A stretch of DNA of 64,000 bases from Crotophaga sulcirostris. Its lineage: Eukaryota > Chordata > Aves > Cuculiformes > Crotophagidae. The translations under genes and the position numbers were made by a program. The stretch covers positions 1,461,461-1,525,460 of the forward strand of contig VYZB01000120.1 of NCBI GenBank assembly GCA_013397455.1, written 5' to 3'. The notes below the pieces were generated by a model. That model ran no database searches. It was not told where the DNA came from and worked only from the letters and a program-made list of their open reading frames with translations. Shown here in pieces: positions 25,050 to 35,930 of the stretch (position 1 is the stretch's first letter; each line of letters starts with the position of its first letter).

Positions 25050-26080
25050 TCTGGAAGAGGTGGAAGGCAGAGTTTTGACTTGGTTGAAAATAAATGTCAC
25101 AAATAACATGGCTAAAGTCATGGTAGGGAGCTACCATTTCTGGAGAAGGCACAGGATTGATTTCTACAACCACTGGAAATGCTTAGGGGACAATCCAAGC
25201 TTTGGGAGGTACAGCAGGAGACTGTTCCTAAAGATGGAATCTATTAAAGAAACAAGCATTTTAGATTTGATAGACATTAGTGGGAAATAATTAGGGAAAT
25301 TAAGTGGAAGTAAGCTCAGTGAAGCTGAGGATAAACCTGCTATTTTAAGGAAAGGAATCAGTGAGAACAGAAGAGAAGGGCAACCATCTTGAAAAATGGA
25401 ATTCAACCTACCCAGGGAATAGGTTGAAAGGATCTCCTGGGAAAGAAGCATAAAGGATGGAAGTGTTCTGGAGAGCTAAAAGAGTCTTATTAAATAGAAG
25501 AGCAATGAACTATGCTATTGCAGAGGAAGGGTACAGAGAATAGGGATAAAACAGTATAACTACATATAGAGCTGTTCAGTGACCTCAGATTAAAAAAAGA
25601 AAAAAAAAACTAAACCTATAGAGAAAGCTTAAATAAGGACACCTATTTAAGGACAGGAACAGAGGAACGGCACCAGCATGTGGGAGCAACACTAGAAAGT
25701 TTATGACACAGGACAAGTTATAGTTTGTAAGGAACATAAGCAGCAACAAAAAAGGTTAATAGTAAGAAGAAATAGACAGGGAAACAACGAAATAGAGTTT
25801 ATTTCTGTAAAGGGAAAAGAGAGCACATAATGGGTGATGTAGGTAATTCTCTAAGCGTTCAACGCCTACCTTCTGTCAGTCATTTATTCTTCCCTACCCC
25901 AAATTAATTAACCCAGCTTTAACAGCTGAACAGGATCGAGAAAAAACCAGCTAGGAATTACTGCATAAGCCAAAGATATTCGCGCCAGGACAACCTCTGA
26001 ACTGCCCCTTACACCCTTCTAGGAATTAGCTGAAGATGTCCCAATGACTGTTCTTTTGTCCAAAGTGAAACCATGTCAGT
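25050..26080 (+). mobile_element. Ancient CR1 ORF2 interior (endonuclease end to pre-RT linker)
   Basis: Purine-rich plus-strand text follows the order of CR1 ORF2 between the endonuclease and the reverse transcriptase. The frame at 25060-25290 has NHWKCLGDNPSFGRYSRRLF followed by a TSILDLID block. These correspond to the usual NHPDICW..N..GH..SRRFL and LLDLVLTN text of the CR1 endonuclease. From 25420 the block order is clearer: AAAGAGTCTTATTAAATAGA, TATTGCAGAGGAAGGGTACA, GCATGTGGGAGCAACACTAG, AACATAAGCAGCAACAAAAA and GGGTGATGTAGG. Near 26020, AGGAATTAGCTGAAGATGTC matches the aaggaacttgctgaagcaat text before the RT. Both the 5' end and the 3' half are missing. The part at 25420-25860 is best supported, and the flanks are less sure. 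Confidence 0.66.
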
Positions 26081-28079
26081 ACGAAAGGTGGAGGATGAGA
26101 TCGGACGCTCTAGGTGGATTTCAGATTTGGAAAGTTTGGTGTTTGTGCCCCTGAGGTAGAGAGAGGCACTCAGTAAAGTCCTCCCACATCAAGGGTGAAT
26201 GCGCTAATCACCAAATTAGTTATGGGATTAACAAAGAGAAAACTTCCAATTAAGCCTTGGATTTTTTCCAGCTACAATTATTTGATGCATTCAAATGCTT
26301 CTGAGACTTTAAATCACACTGTTCAGCAAATTTGCTGTTTCTCAGTAAATATAAACACACTTATAGAGCTCTAATGATTATTGCCTGAAGGTGAACAGAG
26401 AAGGAAAGGAAAGTTATAATCAGTTGAGCCAGGCTACAACTTTCAGATAAAGTTTTCAGCTGGCATTTATGGCCTTCAGCCCTGCCATCGCCCTTCACTC
26501 CAGCTTCTTCTGGTGAATACTCTGCTGCTGCTGCCAGCTGGAAAAGCTTTGTTCTTCCTGCATGGCATGGCAGTGCAGCAGCAGCTACTTTATCATAATA
26601 TCATTTACATTGCATAAATATGGAGAATTAGAGTATATTTTTCATAAGACATGATTTTAAGCCCCATATGTTGCTACCACTGTTCTCACTCAGACTTCTC
26701 ACTTCCTTGGCCCCCTTCTCATCTTCATGTTTGCAAAAAAAACCCAGAGTTATTATTCAGTCTTCCTTATATAAGGCATATGTAGACCACTAATTGGCAA
26801 TAGAGGGTGAGAACAGTGTATCAGATAATTCTTGAACATACTTCTTCAAGCATCCATTGCCTCCTTTAATCAGGCTCACATCTGAGTCAGCAATTTTGCC
26901 CAGGCTGTTGTTCCAGGTTACAACGGTACCATCCACATCATCTTCATATTTAATGCTCATTGAGAAGGAGGGAAATGAAGCCATATTTAACCCTGGGACA
27001 AGGTCTGGAGAAAGCAGTGTGACTGCTCATCAGATTTGGACTCTGCCTGAATGTAAGGCATCAACATATTGCAGGGAATTGAAGCCAACCATTCAAGAAC
27101 TGACAGTTTGCCTGGTTTTCTTCTGTGGCGATAAAATATGTTATCAAAGCCATTTCCATGCACCTTCTTTAAGAAAATGGGAATTGATAGATTTTGACGG
27201 AGCTAGATTTTCTCCGCTTTACTCATGGTTTCACATGAAGAAACCATTGTTATCAACCTATCATAAAACTGATCCTAAATGGATTGTGTTGTGCCAAAAA
27301 TTTTGTGGTTTCATATTTAAAGCCAGTCATCTCAAACATTTCTGCTGCCAGCTATGTTTTGCCTTGTGCTTGATTGCAAAAAAAAAAATAATTTAAAAGA
27401 AGAGTCTGAATGGTCACATTTTTACTAACCCATAGGCTATGAATACACTGCAGCTTCCCTTTAGCTTGACACATTCTTTGAAAGGGTTTTGTGGTTTCCC
27501 TCCCCCCCAGGCAATATTACTTGACTGTAATTTTTAGAAATTTAAATAATACCATTTGCCCATCAGTCTGATTAGATAATGAAAAAATCTAGCACAACTA
27601 CTATCCAAATCTTTATAGCTGTACTTCATTTTCCAAGAAGGTTTACAGCCATCCCCTATTAGAATAATGGAAGAACACCCTCACCCCCGTAACTATAAGC
27701 TTATGCAATTGTTCCACGCACAAAACACTGAAATTACCCAGTCTCTATTTTCCCTTGTAGAACACATTATGACAAATCCATGTTGGTAGCAAGGGAAGCA
27801 AGGTTCCTTGCGCAGCAGCCTAGAGTTCTAAAGCCTTGTGTGTCATCTTGGATAACTGTGTGACCAAGTTTCTCTGAAGAGTAGCCTCAACATACTTCAG
27901 GCCCTGAGTGGCTTTTTTCCCCAACAGGAAAATGCTGACCTAACAAAACACAAGCTATGCTATCTACTTTCAGTTCAAGCATTTGGGGATGCACCGTTCT
28001 AAGACGTTGCCTTTTATACTCAGCAAAGCCATATGATGAGTCTGCCCAACACAGAAATGTTCATGTGACACAGGATCGA
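26081..28079. other. Unique noncoding DNA
   Basis: It contains a short imperfect hairpin at 26522-26584 and a pair of overlapping, oppositely oriented frames at 26790-27396. A homeodomain-type patch (CTAATCACC, AAATTAGTTATGGGATTAAC) lies at 26200-26240. No recognised exon or repeat. Confidence 0.5.
26522..26584. repeat. CTG/CAG inverted repeat able to form a hairpin
   Basis: CTGCTGCTGCTGCC (26522-26535) pairs with GGCAGTGCAGCAGCAG (26569-26584): fourteen pairs interrupted by a two-base bulge, around a 33-base loop. The pairing does not extend outward, so the stem is short for a microRNA precursor. Confidence 0.65.
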
Positions 28080-28188
28080 GCAATATATGACTTTATGGCT
28101 TTTGATACTGTCTCCTACAACATCCTCATAGGTAAGCTTAGGAAGTCTGGTCTAGGATGAGTGGACAGTGAGGTGAATTGAGAACCGG

Positions 28189-28410
28189 TTGGGTGTCAAA
28201 GCTCAGAGGGTTGTCATCGGCAGTGCAGAGTCTAGCTGGAAGCCTGTGGCCAGCAGTGTTCACCAGGGGTTGGTACTTGGCCCAGTCTTATCCAACTTAC
28301 TCATCAACGACCTGGATGAGGGGACAGAGCATACCCTCAGCAAGTTTGCTGATGACACAAAACTGGCAGGAGTGGCTGATACACCGGAAGGCTGTGCTGC
28401 CATTCAGTGA
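28189..28410 (+). pseudogene. CR1 reverse transcriptase palm fragment (FADD)
   Basis: A 73-residue frame carrying CR1 RT palm text. Residues 6-25 are [20 protein letters not shown], then [30 protein letters not shown] has FADD at residues 53-56 (28345-28356), with both aspartates of the usual DD pair kept. Where most CR1 copies have [11 protein letters not shown] this copy has [11 protein letters not shown]. It stops at 28408-28410 (TGA after ..AAIQ), where intact CR1 continues RDLD. It is a relic of the surrounding LINE. Confidence 0.88.
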
Positions 28411-28550
28411 GACCTGGACAGGCTGGAAAGTTGGGTAGAGAAGAAACTAATGAAGTTCAACAATGGCAATTGTAGGTTTCTGCACCTTGGGAGGAATTAA
28501 CCCCCTGCACCAGTACAGGTTAGGGGCTGACTGGCTGGAAAAGCAGCTCT

Positions 28551-28739
28551 GTGGAGAAGGATCTGGGAGTCCTGGTAGACAAGCCGAAAATGAGCCAGGA
28601 ATGTGCCCTCATGGCCAAGAAGGCCAACGGTTTCCTGGGATACATCAAGAAGAGTGTGGCAAGCAGGTTGAGGGAGGTTATCCTCCCCCTCTACTCTGTC
28701 CTAACAAGGCCGTATCTGGCGTATTGTGTCCAGATCTAG
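28551..28739 (+). pseudogene. CR1 ORF2 remnant after the palm
   Basis: A 62-residue frame with text found between the RT palm and the C-terminus of CR1: EKDLGVLVDKPKMSQECALM (residues 2-21), AKKANGFLGYIKKSVASRLR and EVILPLYSVLTRPYLAYCVQ. It is in a different frame from the palm fragment, and a stop replaces the tryptophan after YCVQI. It is part of the 28080-29226 LINE. Confidence 0.85.
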
Positions 28740-28925
28740 CCTCCCCAGCTCAAGAAAACAAGGAACTACTGGAGACAGTCCAGCGGGCCAGAAAGATGAT
28801 CAGGGACTGGAGCATCGCTTATGAGGAAAGGTTGAGAGACCTGGATCTATTCAGCGTGAAAAAGAGAAGACTGAGAGGAGATCTTATCAATGCTTATAAA
28901 TATCTAAAGGGCAAATGTCAAGAGG

Positions 28926-29156
28926 ATGGGGCCAGGCTCTTCTCCAGTGGTGCTCAGTGACAGGACAAGGGGCAACTGGCGCAAACCGGAATACAGGAAG
29001 TTCCATTTCAACGTGAGGAAAGCCTTCTTTACTGTGAGGGTCACAGAGCACTGGAACAGGCTGCTCAGGGAGATTGTGGAGTCTCCTTTTCTGGAGATAT
29101 TCAAAACCTGCCTGGACGCATTCCTGTGCAACCTGCTCGAGGTGACCCTGCCTTAG
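28926..29156 (+). pseudogene. CR1 ORF2 extreme C-terminus remnant
   Basis: A 76-residue frame: SDRTRGNWRKPEYRKFHFNV, RKAFFTVRVTEHWNRLLREI, then VESPFLEIFKTCLDAFLCNL. This is the last block of CR1 ORF2. The preceding [20 protein letters not shown] block lies in another frame at 28463-28960, so a frameshift separates them. The stop near 29156 is close to the normal ORF2 end before the 3' UTR. Confidence 0.85.
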
Positions 29157-29226
29157 TGGGGCTGGGGGTGGACTAGATGATCTCCAGAGGTCCCTTCCAA
29201 CTCAAACCATTCTGTGATTCTATGAA

Positions 29227-30959
29227 ACTGCAGGTGACCTTAGCAGGCCACATCTTAGGTTAGCAAACAGGAATGCAGCACCGTGCTGCTCCAGCCATGC
29301 TGCCTGCAGGTTCAGAGCAGACAAAGAATCAAGCAAAACCTGAGTGGCATGAGTGACAACTTACTAAATAGCTTGAAGCCACACCAAACACACGTGTTAT
29401 ATTACATGTCTTGTACCTCAATGTCATTGAGCTTGTGCTAGAAAAAGGAATTCAAATAGGAAGAGTGAACATCTGCTCCTAAGTGGAACAAAATGATTAA
29501 TATTCTCATAGGAATAGATGCATTTAAAGAATTCCTTATGGAATTTTAATATTGTTTAATTGTATTTGTTCAGGATAAGCAGCAGCACATTTCAGGCACC
29601 CTGTGATTAATAACACCTACAGAAAATGAAAAAATTGTGGCCAGCTGTAATAGCACTTAATATAATAGAGACAACAATTTGTTTTAATGAAAGTTACTCT
29701 CAGCTTCAACTAGTTTGAGAAGCCAAAAACCTCTCAGGATCCATACTGCCAAATTTGCACCTTCATTTTAGACGCCTAGAAAAGCACTCCTCAAAGCAGT
29801 GGGAAGAGGCTAGTGTCCCCGAAGGCTTCCCAAAGCAAAACCCCTCTGCTCAACTTTAAGCCTTTTTGTTACCAGACATGTTTGCCTAACATATTTAAAA
29901 AGATTCAGCTCTAATCCCAGTAGTTAATGCTATATTATTACATACTTCACTTCAATTATGAAACAAGTACTTGTCAATCTTCCTTGCTTTCACTCTGGAT
30001 GAAATCTTCCTTCCAGGCCTCTGTCACTAAAAATTAAATGCTTGATTTCAGAAGTTGGTGGATAGCTTCTGCTAGAAGAGAAATACATAGAAAATTTGTA
30101 TGAGAAAAATAAGGAGAACTGGATATACTGGGAAAAAAATGTGAATTCAATATGTATGATTTTATCTCATTTTATGTACATATCTGCAGAATACCTCAAT
30201 CAAAGAACACTTACTAAAGTTGAGAGAAACAGAACAACTAAGCATTCCTAACTGGTTTCACTTATTGTAACCAAAAATAAATGAAGTTACAGAAAAATGT
30301 GTTTTTAATTTCATCCTGACACAGAAAATGAAGTTCATATGTGTTGTTCCTAAAGTTCTTCCAAATAATAAAAAAAAAGCTGTGTAAGTTATTATTAGCT
30401 ATATAAATCTTGGAAAATTGTTGCAGTCCTGACTGTGATCACTAATCACTATGGAGCAGAAATTACAGTAAAAAATTAGCAATAAGATGGTTTATCTACC
30501 TGAAGCTTTAATGAGTTGCCCTACACTCTTCCTAGTGACTTCAAACTCCACCTGCCCAACCTGTTTTAGTTCTTTGTTCCCCTCACCACGAGATCTTCAT
30601 CTGACCTGCAGCTGTGGCTTAGCTCCTCTACTCACAAAAGCCCGCTCACTTTCACCACATGCTCTGCTCCTCTCTTAGAAGTCTCCGTTGCTTCTCTTTC
30701 CTGGCACCAACAGCGCTTCTCCTCATCCTTCCATAATTACATCCTGGCAACCAACTTGTATGTGATTTATAGTGCATTGGAACTGATGATTTTTTAGCAG
30801 AAAGTTTAGCAAGTTTTCTTCATGCCTCTCTAGTGACAAAGCTACTGAAACTGTTCATCTTTCCATCATCTCTCTCTTGTTCCCTATATGAAGCTGTGAA
30901 GATCAATTTCATTTGTCTTAAACTATTCATTTGTATGTCTTAAATGCTTGTCTCAATGT
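29227..30959. other. Unique noncoding DNA
   Basis: AT-rich in the first half. The part at 30480-30760 is pyrimidine-rich (plus strand) and faintly recalls the L2-type ORF2 C-terminus (CAGCTGTGGCTTAGCTCCTC), but the block order is not convincing. No gene recognised. Confidence 0.45.
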
Positions 30960-31665
30960 GAAACTATGCATGCTTGGTAGCAGCAGAGGAGAGAGAGGGA
31001 GGCACAGCAACAGGCAGTAGCCTTCCTCCCATGCCTGTGCCTGGGCTCGTTGGACTGTCCATGCTGGACCAGGCTGAGGATTTGTGCCTTGTGAATGGGT
31101 GAAAACTGCTGAATCGCTCTGCGCCCAAAGGGTTCAAGCAGCAGCTGTTCTGGCAAGGGACCTTTGAACTGCAAGTGGCCTCTAAAATGCCCAGCTGGAA
31201 CCTTCTGGAAAGGACTTTGATGTATACTCCATTTCAAGAACGTTCCAAGCAGGGATACTGTGGAAGGGCAGCAAGATTCCTCTTCTGTGCACCTTATATC
31301 CTCATAGGGCGTAGAACAACTTCTATAAATAACCTGCGCCAAAAAGCCCACATGTGCACCTGCTGCCTTATGGACCACATTTCCTGCTGAGATCTCCACT
31401 GGAAATCCATTGGGGTGGTGATTATTTTTGTGTTATATTCTCCTTTTTTCTGCTACTTTTCTCCTTTTTCTTCTGTCCTTATTTTCTCCTCAAATCTACC
31501 TCACTTCTTTTTGGCACTTTTGGGTGTTGTACAGCCTTTTGGGGAGTTGCATTGTCTGTTGCTGTTTTGTAAGGGACTAAACTTTTGCTAAGTTCTTATT
31601 GTGAATTGTGTGGCTTTGACTGAGCTCAAAGTAAACACTGGAATTTTGAGTCAACCCCTAAGGTG
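30960..31665 (+). mobile_element. Possible decayed solo LTR
   Basis: This segment differs in composition from its surroundings and has an LTR-like layout. A GC-richer upstream part (30960-31320) is followed by a TATA-like box TATAAATAA at 31324-31332 and a TGCTGAGATCTCCACTGG block at 31384-31401. A long pyrimidine tract follows at 31440-31500, then CACTTTTGGGTGTTGTACAG, and finally ACTGAGCTCAAAGTAAACAC near 31619. I associate the last blocks with bird ERVL-like LTRs, but only from memory. Clear TG..CA ends and a target-site duplication were not found, and no retroviral coding text lies next to it. It could instead be unique sequence. Confidence 0.4.
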
Positions 31666-32619
31666 ATGGTTGTCACTTTGTACTGCCATGCAAACATTTA
31701 AAGATCACCTTCCCCAAACCTCCTACTGAGCAGGATTGGGGCTTAACAAGAGCCCATGCTGCCAGTCCCTGCACCAGGATCATTCCAATAGTTTCTCCCC
31801 CTGTGCTTACTTTTACTCTACAAGGCACCTTCACTCTAGACTGCAAAGTATCCCTAGTGACATCATTCACCATCACTGAGTCATCCACTCATCCTTCAGC
31901 TCAGCCATCCTCTACTCAAAAATACTTCTATTTTAACTACAAGAAATCCCGCACTGACAGACCCAGAGAGCTTTTCGATGTCCAGGATTTGTTCCACAAA
32001 ATCTCAAAGCATTTCTTGCCTCTGGTTCTCTCTCCATGCAGAATCTTGCTGATTCTTTGAAACATGAAAAACTATTTGGGCCTTTCTCTTCCTTTCAGTT
32101 CTACTTTCCATGGAGAGAAAAGGGTCAACCTGGCTCTGCCATTATCCCCATCTCTCTTTCTTCTGTAAAACCTGCGCTTCCGACCTGTCTCATCAGCTCT
32201 GGTTCATCTCACCTTACTCTAGACATATCTGCACTACAGATGTCTATAATGCAGCCAGTTAAACTCAGTTGGTAATTTTTTTGCATTCTCATAAACGGAG
32301 TAATATGTCCTCTTAGGGCAAGATTCACCTCTACCCAAGCCAGCTTTTAAAAGCAGACAGATGAGTTGGGCCTCCAAAGTGTCTACTTCTCTGCATCATC
32401 TATAACAGGAATCTCAACGACTAACTAAGTCAGATGTAGCTGGCTAAATTTAAGCAACAAAACCTCCAAACTTTTGTTCCTGTCCACCTTACAGCTGCCA
32501 GTGCAGGTCCAACATGACTAAGCAAGTATGTCATGCCTGTTCTTGTTCCTTCTAATCACCACCACAATACATATCTTGGACCTGCAACTTGTACATCAGA
32601 CATAACTCTCTTTTTTTTC
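31666..32619. other. Noncoding DNA, pyrimidine-biased
   Basis: Plus-strand pyrimidine bias is seen at 31690-32270. It may include more decayed L2-like ORF2 text upstream of the element end at 32993, but no block is diagnostic. Confidence 0.4.
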
Positions 32620-32995
32620 TTTTTCAAGATCTCTTTACTCAAGAGATCACCAAGCCCTGCACATTCTTTCAATTTAATACAAAACTGCTTTTCAAATCTC
32701 CTCCCGTGGTTCTCCATTGCCCCAGCCTCAAAAAGCAATAGTACTCCAAAAGTGCTCTGCTTGTGTGCAAAGGTCATTGTTTATCATATTACCATTCGGA
32801 GTACTGACTGTAGCAATACTGTATTGTTCTCTTCCTTGTTCTCCTGAAATTGTTTCTTCTCTCGTCTTAAATTTAGATCACAAATTCTTAGGGGCAGAGA
32901 CAATATTTCTGTTCTGAATTTATCCAGCACTTCTTGCAGTGGGGTACTGAATCATGACTATGCCTTTGAGGAATTATAAATTTAAATAAATAACA
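32620..32995 (+). mobile_element. Ancient L2/CR1-like LINE 3' end
   Basis: The last part matches, block by block, the 3' end of an old amniote LINE that is abundant in turtles and crocodilians and related to the L2 tail of mammals. It reads TCTCGTCTTAAATTTAGATC, then TTCTTAGGGGCAGAGACAAT, TTCTGTTCTGAATTTATCCA, GCAGTGGGGTACTGAATCAT and finally AAATTTAAATAAATAA. Upstream, TTTTCAAATCTCCTCCCGTG and TACTGTATTGTTCTCTTCCT correspond to the C-terminal coding and early 3' UTR text. The copy is heavily diverged with no usable frame. The best-supported span is 32810-32993. The 5' limit is uncertain, and the exact family name is not claimed. Confidence 0.6.
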
Positions 32996-35294
32996 AACAC
33001 ACACACTAACACAATTACATTTGGGGTTTTCTTACAGCTGTGCAATTTTGCTTGGGCATTAAGCAAAAGACAAATTATACCAAGCATACGTAAATGCTTC
33101 TGTAAGGACCCCCACAATTATAATATTTCTTTAAATTACAAATGTCATATAACAAATAAAAGAAGAGGAATAGAAAAACATTAGCAGATTTCCAAAAGGA
33201 CCAAACAGCACAGATATAATTATATCTACTTTATTGCTAATTTGTAGAGCACAGAACACTTCTGCACATTTACTTTCCTCTCTTTCCCTGATTCTGTTTT
33301 AGTTACCTCCTTTTGCAGTAGCTCACACACTTGATGAAGTTGACAGCCCTAGAAAAATAAGGCAAGCCTACAAAGTGTTTTTCACAAATTCATCTGGCTC
33401 TAGGAAAAATATTACAAGAATGCCCTACTTATTTTGATATTCTGCAACTGTAAACACTTCCAAGATTTCAAAGGTAAGGTTTTAAGAGCAATTTTTTTCA
33501 TTTGTAAGAGGTTACTTTGTTATTCCCATCCACCAGTCAAAAATCAGAAACCACTTTCTTGGATGGCTGGCAAAAGACCTAGCGAAGTCACTGCTGAATC
33601 GTGAAGTCTTTTGAGATCTCTAAAGCTATTTTAGAGTTCTGCTTACAATCAGTCTTACAGTAATAGGAATTTTTCCCCTTCCAGAATAAAATCATTACCT
33701 TAATGTTGAAAAAGCATGAAGATATGAATGGAGCACGTAAATTTTCACTACTTAGACTACACATTACCTTATTTAATTACATAGCTACTAGCTTATATAT
33801 ACATACATGCAAGCACAGCCAGGGGCTTGTTTTCAGAGCTTTATTTAACTTGAAGGTTTTTTTTCTTTTTTTTAATTGTTGTTGATTGAAATCAGTGCCT
33901 TAATGTTGCACAGCTTTGTCTTTTGATTACTTCATGTAATTAAGGTAACCAGTGGCAGTAATTTTTCACAGCACTATCAACCAACACAAAACAACACTTT
34001 CCACTCCATCATTTATTCATGTAACATAAAACACTCCTATAGCTAGAGGTTCACTTGGATTCCAGTAATGCAGTTCATATGCAGACAACAGCCAGCCACA
34101 GCCAAGGGAGTAAAGCTTTAACACATCTTTGCCACAATGCCAGAGAATCCTCTCTTGGGTACAGAACATAAGGTTATTTATTTTAAAGTTGTCCATCCTC
34201 CTGCCTTTGTGTAAGAACATTTCAAAAGCTGGATGAAACACATTTCTGAACCATAGAAATTGATTAGAATTAACATGTAGTTACTTGTTCAACCTACTAA
34301 CAAAGAAGTATCCACAGCCCAAGCCAGGCAGGGCTGGTACAAAAAGCTATTGGGCCAAACACGAATCTCACTGTTTTGCTATTGATGATACGTATAAAGA
34401 CTGCTATTCCTACAGATACATCTTCTGAAACCTGATGGGAAAATCAGTATTTATGACATGGAAATTCTATGGTAGTAAAAATAACACTCTTTTTGCAGAA
34501 TAACACTCTTTTGAAAATGAACTGCTATGTGGAAACAAAACCCTTCTTGGTACAAGGAAAAGCCATCAACCAACAGGACTTTTACACTGGTGCAGGATTG
34601 AGCCATGCTTTTCAGAGATGAACTTTTCAGCAGAGAAAAAACAGATCTATTCCTTTGTGATCACTGATGACCTAGCTTTACTTTGGGGGGAGGAGGTTGT
34701 GTTTCTGAGGCCAACTGGCATATGTCCTTGAGCAGCCACTGCTCAGCGCTCAGTATTCTCATCTACTCTGCCTCTCTGCACCAACAGGGAAAGAGAAACT
34801 CCCTATCTCAATGTCTCGGAGGCCAAATGCAATGTTCCTCTCAAGCATCTGAGCAGCTGGTGACACAGGAACAGTCTGTACTGGGCCAAAGTTAAATCAG
34901 AAAGCAAGGCTGCAAGCAAAAGACACAATATAGCATAATGTCAAAAAACCTGAGAAAACACTAAATCAAACCAAAGCAACAATCAAAGACAAAGACAGCT
35001 TCAACTGTTTGTAATGACTACTTCTTACTCCATCTTCTATTCCTCATTCAAGCCATTTCTCCCTTGATGCATAAAGAAATACCTGACCCTGAACAATTCC
35101 ACAATGGTACTTCTATCTCAAACTTCAACCTCCCTGAAGCTCCCTGCCAAGGCATCTTCACTATGAATCGGCACTTGCTCTGTGAACTGAGGCTAAGATG
35201 CTGATAGTCACTGGCATAACTCTTTGTGCACTTCATCCTCTTGACCAAACTTCTTGGATTGCCTATAGAAAAACAAAACAAAAAAACCCAACAC
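32996..35294. other. Unique noncoding DNA
   Basis: AT-rich with small simple patches: CACACACA at about 32998-33006 and TATATATACATACATGC near 33795-33811. No gene or dispersed repeat is recognised. Confidence 0.5.
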
Positions 35295-35344
35295 AAAACA
35301 AAACAAAACAAAACAAAACAAAACAAAACAAAACAAAACAAAAC
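35295..35344. repeat. Perfect (AAAAC)10 microsatellite
   Basis: Ten uninterrupted AAAAC units occupy 35295-35344. An imperfect A/C-rich lead-in lies at 35270-35294 (AAACAAAACAAAAAAACCC). Perfect copies suggest recent slippage and likely length variation between individuals. The minus-strand frame through it (repeating FVLFC) is an artefact of the repeat. Confidence 0.97.
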
Positions 35345-35930
35345 ACAAGCATTCAATTCATTATTTTTAAACCGGTTTTGTGATATTCTCTATGTCACAT
35401 TCAGCAAGGGGAGTTTTAGTTGCCTGAGATGCATAATATTTTCCTCACATTTCCTCTCCCAAGTAGTTAATGCACTCCTTTTAATGACTTCTAACACTGA
35501 GAAAACTCAGGGAATATAGTGCAATTCTTCTGACCTGCATTCCACAAACTTCAAGAGGAATAAAAATGTTGTTAAAGCTGCATAAATGACAACTTAATCC
35601 CATATCAGATAGAGGTAAACATAGCAAGAAGCTAAATTAAATGCCATCACTTTTTCTGTTTTCCTCCTTGGACTGCCACACTCAAAACATTTCATATAAT
35701 CTATGACGCTTCCAGGATAATAAAGCAGAAAGATACATTTGTATAATTCTTTTTGTATTTACAGCAAGACAAATTGTCTTGTTTTGAAACACTAGAGCTG
35801 ACTGGAGTTGTACAATAGGGTATAAAATTGTCATTGCAGCAGTCTGTGTTTGTGTATAGTTAAATATCACCTTGATAGCGTAACAGAAGTTGACCACATT
35901 TTGAAACATTTGTATCTACATATTGTTCTC
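35345..35930. other. Unique noncoding spacer
   Basis: AT-rich DNA between the microsatellite and a CR1 tail. Nothing recognised. Confidence 0.5.

Larger units (their letters stand above)
28080..29226 (+). mobile_element. CR1 LINE, RT palm to 3' end
   Basis: About 1.15 kb of CR1 in sense orientation. It begins at the RT motif A remnant (AFDTVSYNILIGKLRKSG near 28105). The palm follows ([40 protein letters not shown]), with the catalytic FADD at 28345-28356. Next come EKDLGVLVDKPKMSQECALM and REVILPLYSVLTRPYLAYCV, then [20 protein letters not shown] and finally FHFNVRKAFFTVRVTEHWNR. The 3' UTR holds CTAGATGATCTCCAGAGGTC and ends CATTCTGTGATTCTATGA. Frames change at least three times, and a stop follows YCVQI at 28739. 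The 3' UTR form (CTCCAGAGGTCCC) differs from the GATCTTTAAGGTCCC form of most copies here, so it belongs to another CR1 subfamily. Confidence 0.95.

Noticed and set aside
30480..30760. Pyrimidine-rich text recalling the L2 ORF2 C-terminus
   Set aside because: Only one short block (CAGCTGTGGCTTAGCTCCTC) fits and the rest is out of order.
35048..35356. Minus-strand frame with repeated FVLFC
   Set aside because: It is the translation of the AAAAC microsatellite, not a protein.
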